Shown one piece after another: positions 1 through 6,748 of a stretch of DNA of 64,000 nt (positions within the stretch are counted from its first letter, which is position 1; each line of letters begins with the position of its first letter). The translations under genes and the position numbers were made by a program. Source of the stretch: Pseudomonadota bacterium (lineage in GTDB: Bacteria > Pseudomonadota > Alphaproteobacteria > Sphingomonadales > Sphingomonadaceae). The stretch lies in contig JAEZCZ010000104.1 in NCBI GenBank assembly GCA_023433305.1, forward strand, positions 1 to 64,000, in the 5' to 3' direction. Under the pieces are notes generated by a model. It was not told the DNA's origin. It ran no database searches and was given only the letters and a program-made list of their open reading frames with translations.

Positions 1-51
1 ACTCAGAGCGGCAGTGGCAACATAGCCTCTGTCACGCAGGGGTCGCTTTAA
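1..51 (+). CDS. Curlin-repeat protein, C-terminal end (partial)
   Basis: Only the last 16 codons are in the window. They read TQSGSGNIASVTQGSL and then TAA. The Q-S-G-x-G-N spacing matches one curlin strand-loop-strand repeat (CsgA/CsgB family), and two more curlin-repeat genes follow on the same strand, so this is probably the upstream amyloid subunit or nucleator of the same operon. Known for the family: these proteins are secreted and polymerise as surface amyloid fibres. The start, signal peptide and full repeat number lie outside the window. Confidence 0.65.
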   Translation, partial: TQSGSGNIASVTQGSL

Positions 52-128
52 GCCTTGCGCCACCGCGGTCCGGTTGGTGCCGGGCCGCGGCTGGTGGAAG
101 TCTTTTGATTGGGAATAGGATAGGATCG

Positions 129-545
129 ATGAGCTACCGAATGACCGGATACCTCCCGTTCCTCGTCGCGGCGCTGGCCGTGCCGGCGGTGGCGCAGGCC
201 GCATCTTCCACCTGCGATGGAGAGGGCAGCATGGCTCCCCAACCTGGAATTACCGTCGTGCGTTCGGGCAGCGGGCATAGCGCTACGCTGACGCGCACTG
301 ACGAGGACGGCACGATCCATCTCGAACAGCACGGGCGCGATCACGCGGCGCTGGCGGTGCAGTCGGGCGATGGATCGAAGCTCGTCATCGAGCAGAGCGG
401 CGCTTCGGCCGAGGCCGAGGTGACGCAGGGCGGCGCGTGTAACGCCGCCGAACTGGCTCAGTCGGGCAAAGGCAATCGTGCGGTGGTGAGCCAGAGCGGC
501 TCCGGCAATCGCGCCGTGGTCCGCCAAGGCCCGAGCAAGGAATAG
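129..545 (+). CDS. Small curlin-repeat secreted protein
   Basis: This 138-residue protein has a cleavable signal peptide (hydrophobic stretch ending AVAQA) and then a mature part with repeats of the form Q-x-G-x-x-N/S-x-A-x-x-x-Q. The last repeats, with QSGKGNRAVV and QSGSGNRAVV, are the most regular. I chose the ATG at 129 because an AGGATAGGA Shine-Dalgarno sequence lies just upstream; a TTG 24 bases earlier is in frame but has no such site. The next curlin gene starts 5 bases after the stop, so the two are almost certainly co-transcribed. A role as a minor curli subunit or CsgB-like nucleator is inferred. There is a single Cys in the early mature part and another at the fourth-last repeat, which is unusual for curlins. 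Confidence 0.7.
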   Translation: MSYRMTGYLPFLVAALAVPAVAQAASSTCDGEGSMAPQPGITVVRSGSGHSATLTRTDEDGTIHLEQHGRDHAALAVQSGDGSKLVIEQSGASAEAEVTQGGACNAAELAQSGKGNRAVVSQSGSGNRAVVRQGPSKE

Positions 546-550
546 AACCG

Positions 551-1339
551 ATGCGCAAAGTCTCTTCGCTGCTCTCGCTTGTCGCGGCTGCCGGGCTGGC
601 CCTTTCCGGCGCCCCTGCGCTTGCCGGGAACGGTCACGGCAATGGCAATGCCTATGGCAACGACAAGAGTTCCGGCTGGGACGGCGGACACGATTGCAGC
701 GGTGGCAAGAAGTGCCACGGCAATGGTCACACCGATCATGGCAACGGCCACGGTTACGGCCATAACCACGGTGGCGAGGATGTCGATTACGACCACGATC
801 CCGCACCCTTCAAGATCGAGCGGCCGGGCAACGACCGCGGCGCATTCATCACCCAAATCGGCGAGGGCAACCAAGCTGGCATCGAGCAATCGGCCAGCAC
901 GCAGTATGCCCTGATCGTGCAGGCCGGCCCCGACAACCTGGCGGAAGTTGGGCAGGACGGCGCGGGGGCGCATTATGCCATCGTCGACCAGGCCGGTTGG
1001 AACAACGCGCTCGAGCTGTCGCAGACGGGTGCTTCGGCGCAGGTAGCCCTTCTCAAGCAGGCCGGCGGCTGGAACCAGATGAGCGTCGACCAGCAAGGCG
1101 GAACGCTCAGCAGCGGCGTGCTGGCCTCGCAGCTCGGTTCGGGCAACGAGATGTCGCTGGCGCAATCCGGAAGCAACAACCAGGCCTTGCTGCTTCAGCT
1201 CGGCTCGGGCAATGCCATGACGGTGAGCCAGACCGGTGGCGACAACCAGCTCAGCTGGACCCAGGCGGGCGACAACTTGTCCGACCTGGCGATCAGCCAG
1301 ACCGGCGGACAGGCCATGCAGGTGACGCAATCGCGATGA
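551..1339 (+). CDS. Curlin-repeat protein with a His/Gly-rich N-terminal segment
   Basis: This 262-residue protein is a candidate major curli-type subunit. Residues 1-25 are a signal peptide ending PALAG. Residues 26-80 are very rich in Gly, His and Asn (repeated HGNGH units) and carry two Cys. From about residue 95 to the end there are roughly ten curlin-like repeats built on Q-x-G-x-x-N and L/V-x-Q-x-G. Known for the family: the Gln and Asn ladders stabilise a beta-helical amyloid. The His/Gly segment is not part of ordinary CsgA and could bind metal; that is inference. The gene follows the previous one by 5 bases and its stop overlaps the next start (ATGA), which implies translational coupling. 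Confidence 0.75.
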   Translation: MRKVSSLLSLVAAAGLALSGAPALAGNGHGNGNAYGNDKSSGWDGGHDCSGGKKCHGNGHTDHGNGHGYGHNHGGEDVDYDHDPAPFKIERPGNDRGAFITQIGEGNQAGIEQSASTQYALIVQAGPDNLAEVGQDGAGAHYAIVDQAGWNNALELSQTGASAQVALLKQAGGWNQMSVDQQGGTLSSGVLASQLGSGNEMSLAQSGSNNQALLLQLGSGNAMTVSQTGGDNQLSWTQAGDNLSDLAISQTGGQAMQVTQSR

Positions 1340-2082
1340 GATCGATCGCCGTCCTAGCCGTTGTTCTCATCGCGGCCACCGGCCTGCCGGCGTGGGGGCA
1401 GGACGACGCGGCCAAGGCGCGGCTGGACGATTTTGCGGTCTCGACAGACGACGTTGCCGGCCCGCGCATCGAGCAATTGGGAGACCAAGCGCAAAGCCTG
1501 CCGCAGGCCGGGCAGCAGACGGGAGATCGCGAGTTGGCGATTCCCGGCCCGCCGCCGGGCGACCGATCGCCTGTCACGCAGCTCACGGACCCCGGTGAGG
1601 CCGGGCGCTCACAGCAGCTGAGCGAGCGGGCGGAATCCCGCCAGCTCGCCTCGGGTTCGGTTTCGTCCGCCGAGGACAGCCGCCCGCGCGCTGCCGGGCC
1701 GCTAGGGGGAGCCGACCGGTGCGATCCCCAGCTCGAGAGCGAGCAACTTGCGCGCTGCCAGCAAATCCTCGAGCGCCGCGCCGCCGAATTCGATGCGCCC
1801 GAGCCGCCGCGGCTGAGCGCTGAGCAAGTCCTCCTGGCGGAACGCGGGGCCAATGACGAGCGGCTGGCGTCACGCTCCTCCGATTTGCGCCTCAAGTTGG
1901 CCGCGGGAGACCCGGACGCCGAGATCACCAGCAATCAGGAACTGGCCTCGATCTATCTCGACCGCTCCGCGATCCAAGGCCGGCCGTCTACGGCGGAGGA
2001 ACCGACCGTGCCGGACGAGGCAAAGCTGATCGAGATCCTGCAAGGGCTACAGATCGACGTTCCGGGGGGAGGGGCGCCCTAG
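1336..2082 (+). CDS. Secreted protein of unknown function at the end of the curli-like operon
   Basis: This 248-residue protein begins with a clear signal peptide (about residues 1-22, ending PAWGQ). The mature part is hydrophilic and rich in Gln, Glu, Ala and Arg. It has a pair of Cys around residues 130-142 (CDPQLESEQLARC) and no domain I recognise. Its ATG overlaps the stop of the curlin-repeat gene by four bases (ATGA), so it is translated with it. By position it may be an accessory or chaperone protein for fibre export or assembly, comparable in place only to CsgE/CsgF; sequence similarity to those is not visible. Confidence 0.6.
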   Translation: MRSIAVLAVVLIAATGLPAWGQDDAAKARLDDFAVSTDDVAGPRIEQLGDQAQSLPQAGQQTGDRELAIPGPPPGDRSPVTQLTDPGEAGRSQQLSERAESRQLASGSVSSAEDSRPRAAGPLGGADRCDPQLESEQLARCQQILERRAAEFDAPEPPRLSAEQVLLAERGANDERLASRSSDLRLKLAAGDPDAEITSNQELASIYLDRSAIQGRPSTAEEPTVPDEAKLIEILQGLQIDVPGGGAP

Positions 2083-2090
2083 GAACGGCA

Positions 2091-2273
2091 TCATTGAGGC
2101 GGCGGCGGCAGGCTCATCCAATGGCTCGGCCACGGCAACAGGTCCGAGGAGTGCACGTCCATGAATGCCGGTGCCTCCGACGAGTCGACGAGCACAGCCA
2201 GATAGTAGGCGCCATCGGCGAAGATGAGCGCCGTCTCGGACGGCAGCGCATCGCTTACCGCAGTCCATGCCAT
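2091..2273 (-). CDS. Small DUF551-like protein
   Basis: This 60-residue reading frame begins MAWTAVSDALPSE and ends SHWMSLPPPPQ. A Trp-x-x-Val-x-x-x-Leu-Pro start and a terminal His-Trp-Met-x-Leu-Pro-x-Pro-Pro are the two hallmarks I know for the DUF551 family (typically W-x-P-V-x-x-x-L-P ... T-H-W-M-P-L-P-E-P-P), whose length is similar. The middle holds a short beta-like run (LIFADGAYYLAVL). It is orphaned: opposite in direction to the curli genes and 128 bases beyond the ccmI stop. The function of DUF551 is unknown; it is often found in phage or mobile regions. The main doubt is the small size. Confidence 0.5.
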   Translation of the reverse strand: MAWTAVSDALPSETALIFADGAYYLAVLVDSSEAPAFMDVHSSDLLPWPSHWMSLPPPPQ

Positions 2274-2386
2274 GGCCGATAACCCCCTCGACCTGCGGCT
2301 GGTCCACACGCGGTCCAGCGGCTCGCCCTATGCAATATTGTATATGGCTGCTGGGGCGGGGCTGTGAAGTCCCTAATTTGAGGGGG

Positions 2387-2421
2387 CGCTCGGCGTGAAA
2401 GTCACGATACGCCGAGCGTTT
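2387..2421. terminator. Hairpin with T-run, overlapping the ccmI stop
   Basis: A perfect 10-base inverted repeat, CGCTCGGCGT at 2387-2396 and ACGCCGAGCG at 2409-2418, encloses a 12-base loop. On the plus strand it is followed by TTTT, as expected of an intrinsic terminator for the curli-side transcript. On the minus strand the ccmI stop codon (2402-2404) lies in the loop and one arm is coding. It probably ends transcription in both directions. Confidence 0.55.
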
Positions 2422-3298
2422 TCGCCGCAGACTCGAGCGTTTCCCTGTCGCTCGGATTGGCCGCGATCGCCCGGCCCAGCGCCCCGCGCGCATCGCCGGT
2501 CCGGCCGAGCGTCTGATAGCTGCGCACCAGCATGATCCAGCCTTCGACGTCGGCGGGTTCGCTCTCGAGGCGTGCTGCGAGGCGCTCGACCATGCTTTCG
2601 GCCATCGCCTGCTGCTCGGCCGGCCGGAGCGACGACGCCGCGGCGAGTTGCTCTTGGGTCGGGCCGGGGATGGCGGCCATTTGCGGCAAAGAGGCCGGAC
2701 GACGCGCCCGGGCGGCTTCGACCCATTCGCGGACCTCGATCCCGTTGATCTTGCCGACCTCCTCGATCGTGCGCTGCAGGTCGCTCTCCCACGGCGCGCC
2801 CGCCGGCGTGTCGGCGAGCAGCGCCAGCCAGTCGGCGATCGCGCCTTCGTGGTCGCCCGCCAGATCCCTCTCGACCGCCATGAAATAGCGTGCCCGCGGC
2901 TCCTCGCGGTCGAGCGCGATCGCCTTGCGAAATGCCTGGCGCGCTTCGGCCGGCATTGGATCGCGCTTGCTCGCCATGACCAAGGCCTCCCCGAGCGAAG
3001 ACCACAGGACCGCGCTTTCAGGATCGACCCGCGTGGCGCGCTCGTAAGCCGTGGCCGCCTCGTCGAACCGGCCGAGCTCGAAGTAGGCAAAGCCCAGTTC
3101 TTGCCATGCGAGGGCGTTGTCGGGCTCGGCCTCGGCACGGCGCTCGAGCACGGCGAGCGGATCGGCCGGCTGGGCCTCGCCTTGCCCTTCGTCGGGCGCA
3201 GTGTCGAGCAGCCGGTAACCGATCGCTCCCCCGGCAATGGCGAGCGCCGCCAGCGCCGCCAGGCCTCCCGCGCCGATCCGTCCAACCAAGCCCTTCAC
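2402..3298 (-). CDS. ccmI: CcmI/CycH-like TPR protein for cytochrome c maturation
   Basis: This 298-residue protein has one N-terminal membrane segment (about residues 11-28) followed by a periplasmic TPR domain. TPR signatures are visible at 57-90 (WQELGFAYFELGRFDEAATAY), 93-130 and again at 250-285 (GWIMLVRSYQTLGRTGDAR). The passage MVERLAARLESEPADVEGW just before the last repeat is typical of CcmI. Known role: CcmI binds the C terminus of apocytochrome c and delivers it to the CcmF/CcmH haem ligation complex. It stands alone here, with no other ccm genes, but it lies 90 bases upstream of, and divergent from, a multihaem operon. That context suggests a dedicated apocytochrome chaperone for the neighbouring decahaem proteins. 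Confidence 0.75.
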   Translation of the reverse strand: MKGLVGRIGAGGLAALAALAIAGGAIGYRLLDTAPDEGQGEAQPADPLAVLERRAEAEPDNALAWQELGFAYFELGRFDEAATAYERATRVDPESAVLWSSLGEALVMASKRDPMPAEARQAFRKAIALDREEPRARYFMAVERDLAGDHEGAIADWLALLADTPAGAPWESDLQRTIEEVGKINGIEVREWVEAARARRPASLPQMAAIPGPTQEQLAAASSLRPAEQQAMAESMVERLAARLESEPADVEGWIMLVRSYQTLGRTGDARGALGRAIAANPSDRETLESAAKTLGVS

Positions 3299-3388
3299 TG
3301 CATCTCCCCCCGGTCCTTCCTTCGCTGTTTGCGGATAGCAGCCAATCGAGTTGCTTCAAACGCTCTGGCGGTTCGCGGCCACGGCCCT

Positions 3389-5881
3389 ATGATAAAGCCG
3401 ATGGGGGCCTTGGGGGGCACATTGACAGGACAAACGCCGGAACGGGTGAAGGTAGCCATCGTCGGCTCGGGCCCGGCGGGGCTTTCGGCCGCCGCTCGCG
3501 CAGCCGCGCGTGGAATGAGCCACGTGCTGATCGAGAAGACCAGCCACCTCTCCGACACCATCTTCAAGTACCAGAAGGGCAAGCACGTGATGGCGACGCC
3601 CAGCAACCTGGTGCTGCGCAGCGATCTCGACTTCGATGCCGGCAAGCGCGAGGCGATCCTCGAGACCTGGGATCGCCAGATCGCGGACGGCGCGATCAAC
3701 GTGATGCTGAATGCCGACGTCGCCGCGATCACGGGCGAGAAAGGCGACTTCGCGATCGAGCTGAAGGGGCGCGAACCTATTCGCGCCGAAGCCGTGGTGC
3801 TGGCCATCGGCACGCAAGGCAACCCGAACCTGCTGCGCGTGCCCGGCGCTGAGCTGCCGCACGTCCAGTACCAGCTCGACGATCCCGGCGAGTATTACGA
3901 CGAGCACATCACCGTCATTGGATCGGGCGACGCGGGAATCGAGAACGCGCTCGGCCTCGCGGCCGATCCGGCCCAGCGCAACGTCGTCTCGATCCTCAAT
4001 CGCGGCACCGACTTCGCCCGTGCCAAGGGGGCCAACGTCAAGCTGCTCGCCGAGGCCGAGGCAGACGGTCGGGTCATCGTGTTCCGCGAGACGACGCCCG
4101 CGGAAGTTCGGCCCGGCGAGCTGGTGCTGGATACGCGCGACGGGCAGCAGACGATCCGCTGCGATCGTATCATCGCGCGCACCGGCTCCAAGCCGCCGCG
4201 CGGGTTCGTCGAAGCCTGCGGGATCGGATTTGCGAGCGAGCGGCCCGATGCGTTTCCCACGCTCAGCCCGCAGTTCGAAACGAGCAAGCCGGGCATCTAC
4301 GTGATCGGTGCGCTCGCCGGCTACCCGCTGATCAAGCATTGCATGAACCAGGGCTACGACGTGATCGAGTTCCTGGCCGGCAACACCGAGCTGAAGCCAG
4401 CCGACGAGCCGATCCTGGCCGAGAAGTTCGCCAGCCTGCCCCGGCGGCGCTCGGTGGACGAATGGCTCGAGCTTTTCCGCAGCCAGGTGGTGATCCTCCA
4501 GGATCTTTCGCCTCTGCAGATGCGCGAGCTGATGCTCGACAGCCGGGTGCATTCCTATGCTGCGGGCGAGACGATCTTCGTACGCAACGATCCGGGCTCC
4601 TCGATGTTCGCGATTGCGGAAGGCTCGGTGCTGGTCGAGGTCAATCCCACCGATCCTTCGGTGACCGTGCCGATCGAGCAAGGCTCGATCTTCGGCGAGG
4701 TCGGGCTCATCTCGGGCCGCAGGCGCGGCGCGACGATCCGCGCGGCGGAGCCGACCGTGTGCCTGGAGCTGTCCCGCACCGCCGCGCTCAAGCTGCTGGC
4801 GACGGCTCCCAGTGCGGCGAAGGCCGTGATGCGCATCTCGATCGAACGGCAGCTGCTGCAGATGTTCGGTTCGGGCCTCACCAGCGAGGACGTGGCCGAA
4901 CTGGTCGAAGCGGCCGAAGTGCAGGAAGTCCGCGCCGGCAAGGTTGTGATCGCGGAAGGCGCCGACGACAAGGACATCTACGTCATCCGCCGCGGCTCGA
5001 TGATCGTCGAGAAGGACATCGGCGGAAAGCCAGTGTTCCTCTCCTATTTGCCTGCCGGCTCATACTTTGGCGAAATGGCGGTGATCGACGGATCGAAGCG
5101 CACGGCCACGGTCAAGGCGGCGATCAAGTCCGAAGTGGTCCGCTTCCCCGGCGAGGCGTTCACCGCGCTGCTCGATCGCAAGCCGCGGCTGCGCGAGAAG
5201 GCGCTCGCCGACATGGCCGGGCGGCGCGAGCTCAACCAGTTCATCGAAAGCCGCAAGGAAAGCTTCGGCGGCGCAGTCGACATGTATTCGCAGACCGCGC
5301 AGTTCCTGGTCGACAACGGCATCGGCGAAGCGACCGACGTGCTGCTGATCGACGAGACTCTCTGCGTCGGCTGCGACAATTGCGAGAAAGCCTGCGCCGA
5401 CAGTCACGACGGGCTGAGCCGGCTCGACCGCGAGGCCGGGCGCACTTACGCGCACCTCCACGTGCCGACCTCCTGCCGCCACTGCGAGCATCCTCATTGC
5501 ATGGCCGACTGCCCGCCGAACGCGATCAAGCGCGGGCCCGACGGCGAAGTCTTCATAGATGAGACCTGCATCGGCTGCGGGAATTGTCAGCGCAATTGCC
5601 CCTACGGTGTGATCCGCATGGACGCGAAGCCGCCGAAGAAACCGGGCTTGCTGAGCTGGATGCTGTTCGGCGTCGGGCCGGGCCCGGGCGAGGCGAGCTA
5701 CAGCTGGCGCAAGAAGGCGGCGGCAGGCACCGAGCAGGCCAAGCTCGCGATCAAGTGCGACATGTGCTCCGGCATCGAGGGCGGGCCCGCTTGCGTGCGC
5801 GCGTGCCCGACCGGTGCGGCTATCCGCGTGGGACCCGAGAAGTTTCTCTCTTTCACCAAGCTGGCCGAGGATGTCGACTGA
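3389..5881 (+). CDS. FAD oxidoreductase / two cyclic-nucleotide-binding domains / four [4Fe-4S] ferredoxin fusion
   Basis: About 830 residues with four recognisable parts. Residues about 20-335 form a YpdA/thioredoxin-reductase-like flavoprotein with an FAD Rossmann motif (GSGPAG near 26) and a second one for NAD(P)H (GSGDAG near 180), and no CxxC redox pair. Two cNMP-binding domains follow (about 367-485 and 494-615). Each has the phosphate-binding cassette: GEVGLISG...RRGATIRA in the first, GEMAVIDG...RTATVKA in the second, with the key Glu and Arg kept. Residues about 650-825 are an HybA/DmsB-like ferredoxin with 16 Cys in four groups (CVGCDNCEKAC, CRHCEHPHCMADC, CIGCGNCQRNC, CDMC...CVRAC). 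It is inferred to pass electrons from NAD(P)H to the membrane protein encoded next, with cAMP or cGMP as regulator. The start could also be ATG 3401 or TTG 3422; none has a strong ribosome site. The stop overlaps the next start (TGATG). Confidence 0.85.
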   Translation: MIKPMGALGGTLTGQTPERVKVAIVGSGPAGLSAAARAAARGMSHVLIEKTSHLSDTIFKYQKGKHVMATPSNLVLRSDLDFDAGKREAILETWDRQIADGAINVMLNADVAAITGEKGDFAIELKGREPIRAEAVVLAIGTQGNPNLLRVPGAELPHVQYQLDDPGEYYDEHITVIGSGDAGIENALGLAADPAQRNVVSILNRGTDFARAKGANVKLLAEAEADGRVIVFRETTPAEVRPGELVLDTRDGQQTIRCDRIIARTGSKPPRGFVEACGIGFASERPDAFPTLSPQFETSKPGIYVIGALAGYPLIKHCMNQGYDVIEFLAGNTELKPADEPILAEKFASLPRRRSVDEWLELFRSQVVILQDLSPLQMRELMLDSRVHSYAAGETIFVRNDPGSSMFAIAEGSVLVEVNPTDPSVTVPIEQGSIFGEVGLISGRRRGATIRAAEPTVCLELSRTAALKLLATAPSAAKAVMRISIERQLLQMFGSGLTSEDVAELVEAAEVQEVRAGKVVIAEGADDKDIYVIRRGSMIVEKDIGGKPVFLSYLPAGSYFGEMAVIDGSKRTATVKAAIKSEVVRFPGEAFTALLDRKPRLREKALADMAGRRELNQFIESRKESFGGAVDMYSQTAQFLVDNGIGEATDVLLIDETLCVGCDNCEKACADSHDGLSRLDREAGRTYAHLHVPTSCRHCEHPHCMADCPPNAIKRGPDGEVFIDETCIGCGNCQRNCPYGVIRMDAKPPKKPGLLSWMLFGVGPGPGEASYSWRKKAAAGTEQAKLAIKCDMCSGIEGGPACVRACPTGAAIRVGPEKFLSFTKLAEDVD

Positions 5882-6741
5882 TGGCATCGCTGCCGAAGGC
5901 GGATTTCGCGTTCCACGAAGAGAGGCGCGATTCCGATCACGAGAGCTTTCTGGTCCACAAGCGCATGCGCTGGCTCAAGGTCGCGCTGGCACTGAGCCTG
6001 GCAGCGATCCTGGGCTATGCCTTCGCCGACGTCGAACCCCGGCCGAATGGCGGTACCTGGTATGGCTACACGCTCGGCACGATCGGCGCCCTGCTGATCG
6101 TCTGGCTGTCGGTTCTCGGTGTTCGCAAGCGGGCGATGACGCCGGGGCGCTGGTCGCTCAAGGCCTGGACCAGCGCGCACGTCTATCTCGGTCTTTCGCT
6201 TGTCGTCGTCGCCACGCTCCACACCGGGTTCCAGTTCGGCTGGAACGTGCACACGCTGGCCTACGCGCTGATGGTGCTGGTGATTGCCTCGGGCATCTAC
6301 GGCATCGCGGTCTATGCGACCTTGCCGCGCACTCTGAGTGGCAACCGGCGCGAGATGACGCAGGCGCAGATGCTCGAATCGCTCGCCGCGATCGACCGGC
6401 AGCTCGAGCAGGCCGCGCAACCGCTCGGGCGCGACGAGGCCGACCTCGTGATCGCCTCGCTGGAGCAGGACCCGTTCGGCTTCGGCCCAGTCGCGCGGCT
6501 GCGGGGGCATTACCGCAAATGCCGAACGGCGCGCGCGCTCGACGAGCTGGACGAGATCGACGCCGAGCATGAGCGCGTCGTCGCGCTGCTCCACAAGCGG
6601 CTGGCGCAGCTCGAACAGATCCGCCGCCATATGCGGCTCAAGGCGATGCTCGAGGTTTGGCTGTTCGTCCACGTGCCGGTGACGTTCATGCTGCTCGCCG
6701 CGCTCACCGCGCACATCGTCAGCGTGTTCTACTACTGGTGA
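5881..6741 (+). CDS. Five-helix membrane protein, predicted di-haem cytochrome b
   Basis: This 286-residue protein has hydrophobic helices at about 34-50, 63-82, 98-118, 124-147 and 260-284, plus a charged 110-residue helical stretch between the fourth and fifth. Two helices each carry a His pair 14 residues apart: H100 and H114, and H264 and H278. This is the arrangement that holds two stacked b haems in ferric-reductase and b561-like proteins. The ATG overlaps the stop of the flavin/FeS gene by one base, and the FHA-decahaem gene follows 7 bases later. The inferred role is a quinol- or FeS-linked transmembrane electron carrier between the cytoplasmic FeS protein and the periplasmic haems. 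Haem binding is inferred from spacing only. Confidence 0.7.
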   Translation: MASLPKADFAFHEERRDSDHESFLVHKRMRWLKVALALSLAAILGYAFADVEPRPNGGTWYGYTLGTIGALLIVWLSVLGVRKRAMTPGRWSLKAWTSAHVYLGLSLVVVATLHTGFQFGWNVHTLAYALMVLVIASGIYGIAVYATLPRTLSGNRREMTQAQMLESLAAIDRQLEQAAQPLGRDEADLVIASLEQDPFGFGPVARLRGHYRKCRTARALDELDEIDAEHERVVALLHKRLAQLEQIRRHMRLKAMLEVWLFVHVPVTFMLLAALTAHIVSVFYYW

Positions 6742-6748
6742 CGCGGCG

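Noticed and set aside
2648..3388. N-terminal extension of the FAD/cNMP/FeS frame, opposite ccmI
   Set aside because: It is antisense to a well-supported CcmI gene, is Arg/Gly-rich and has no FAD-domain character; the flavin motif begins after 3389.
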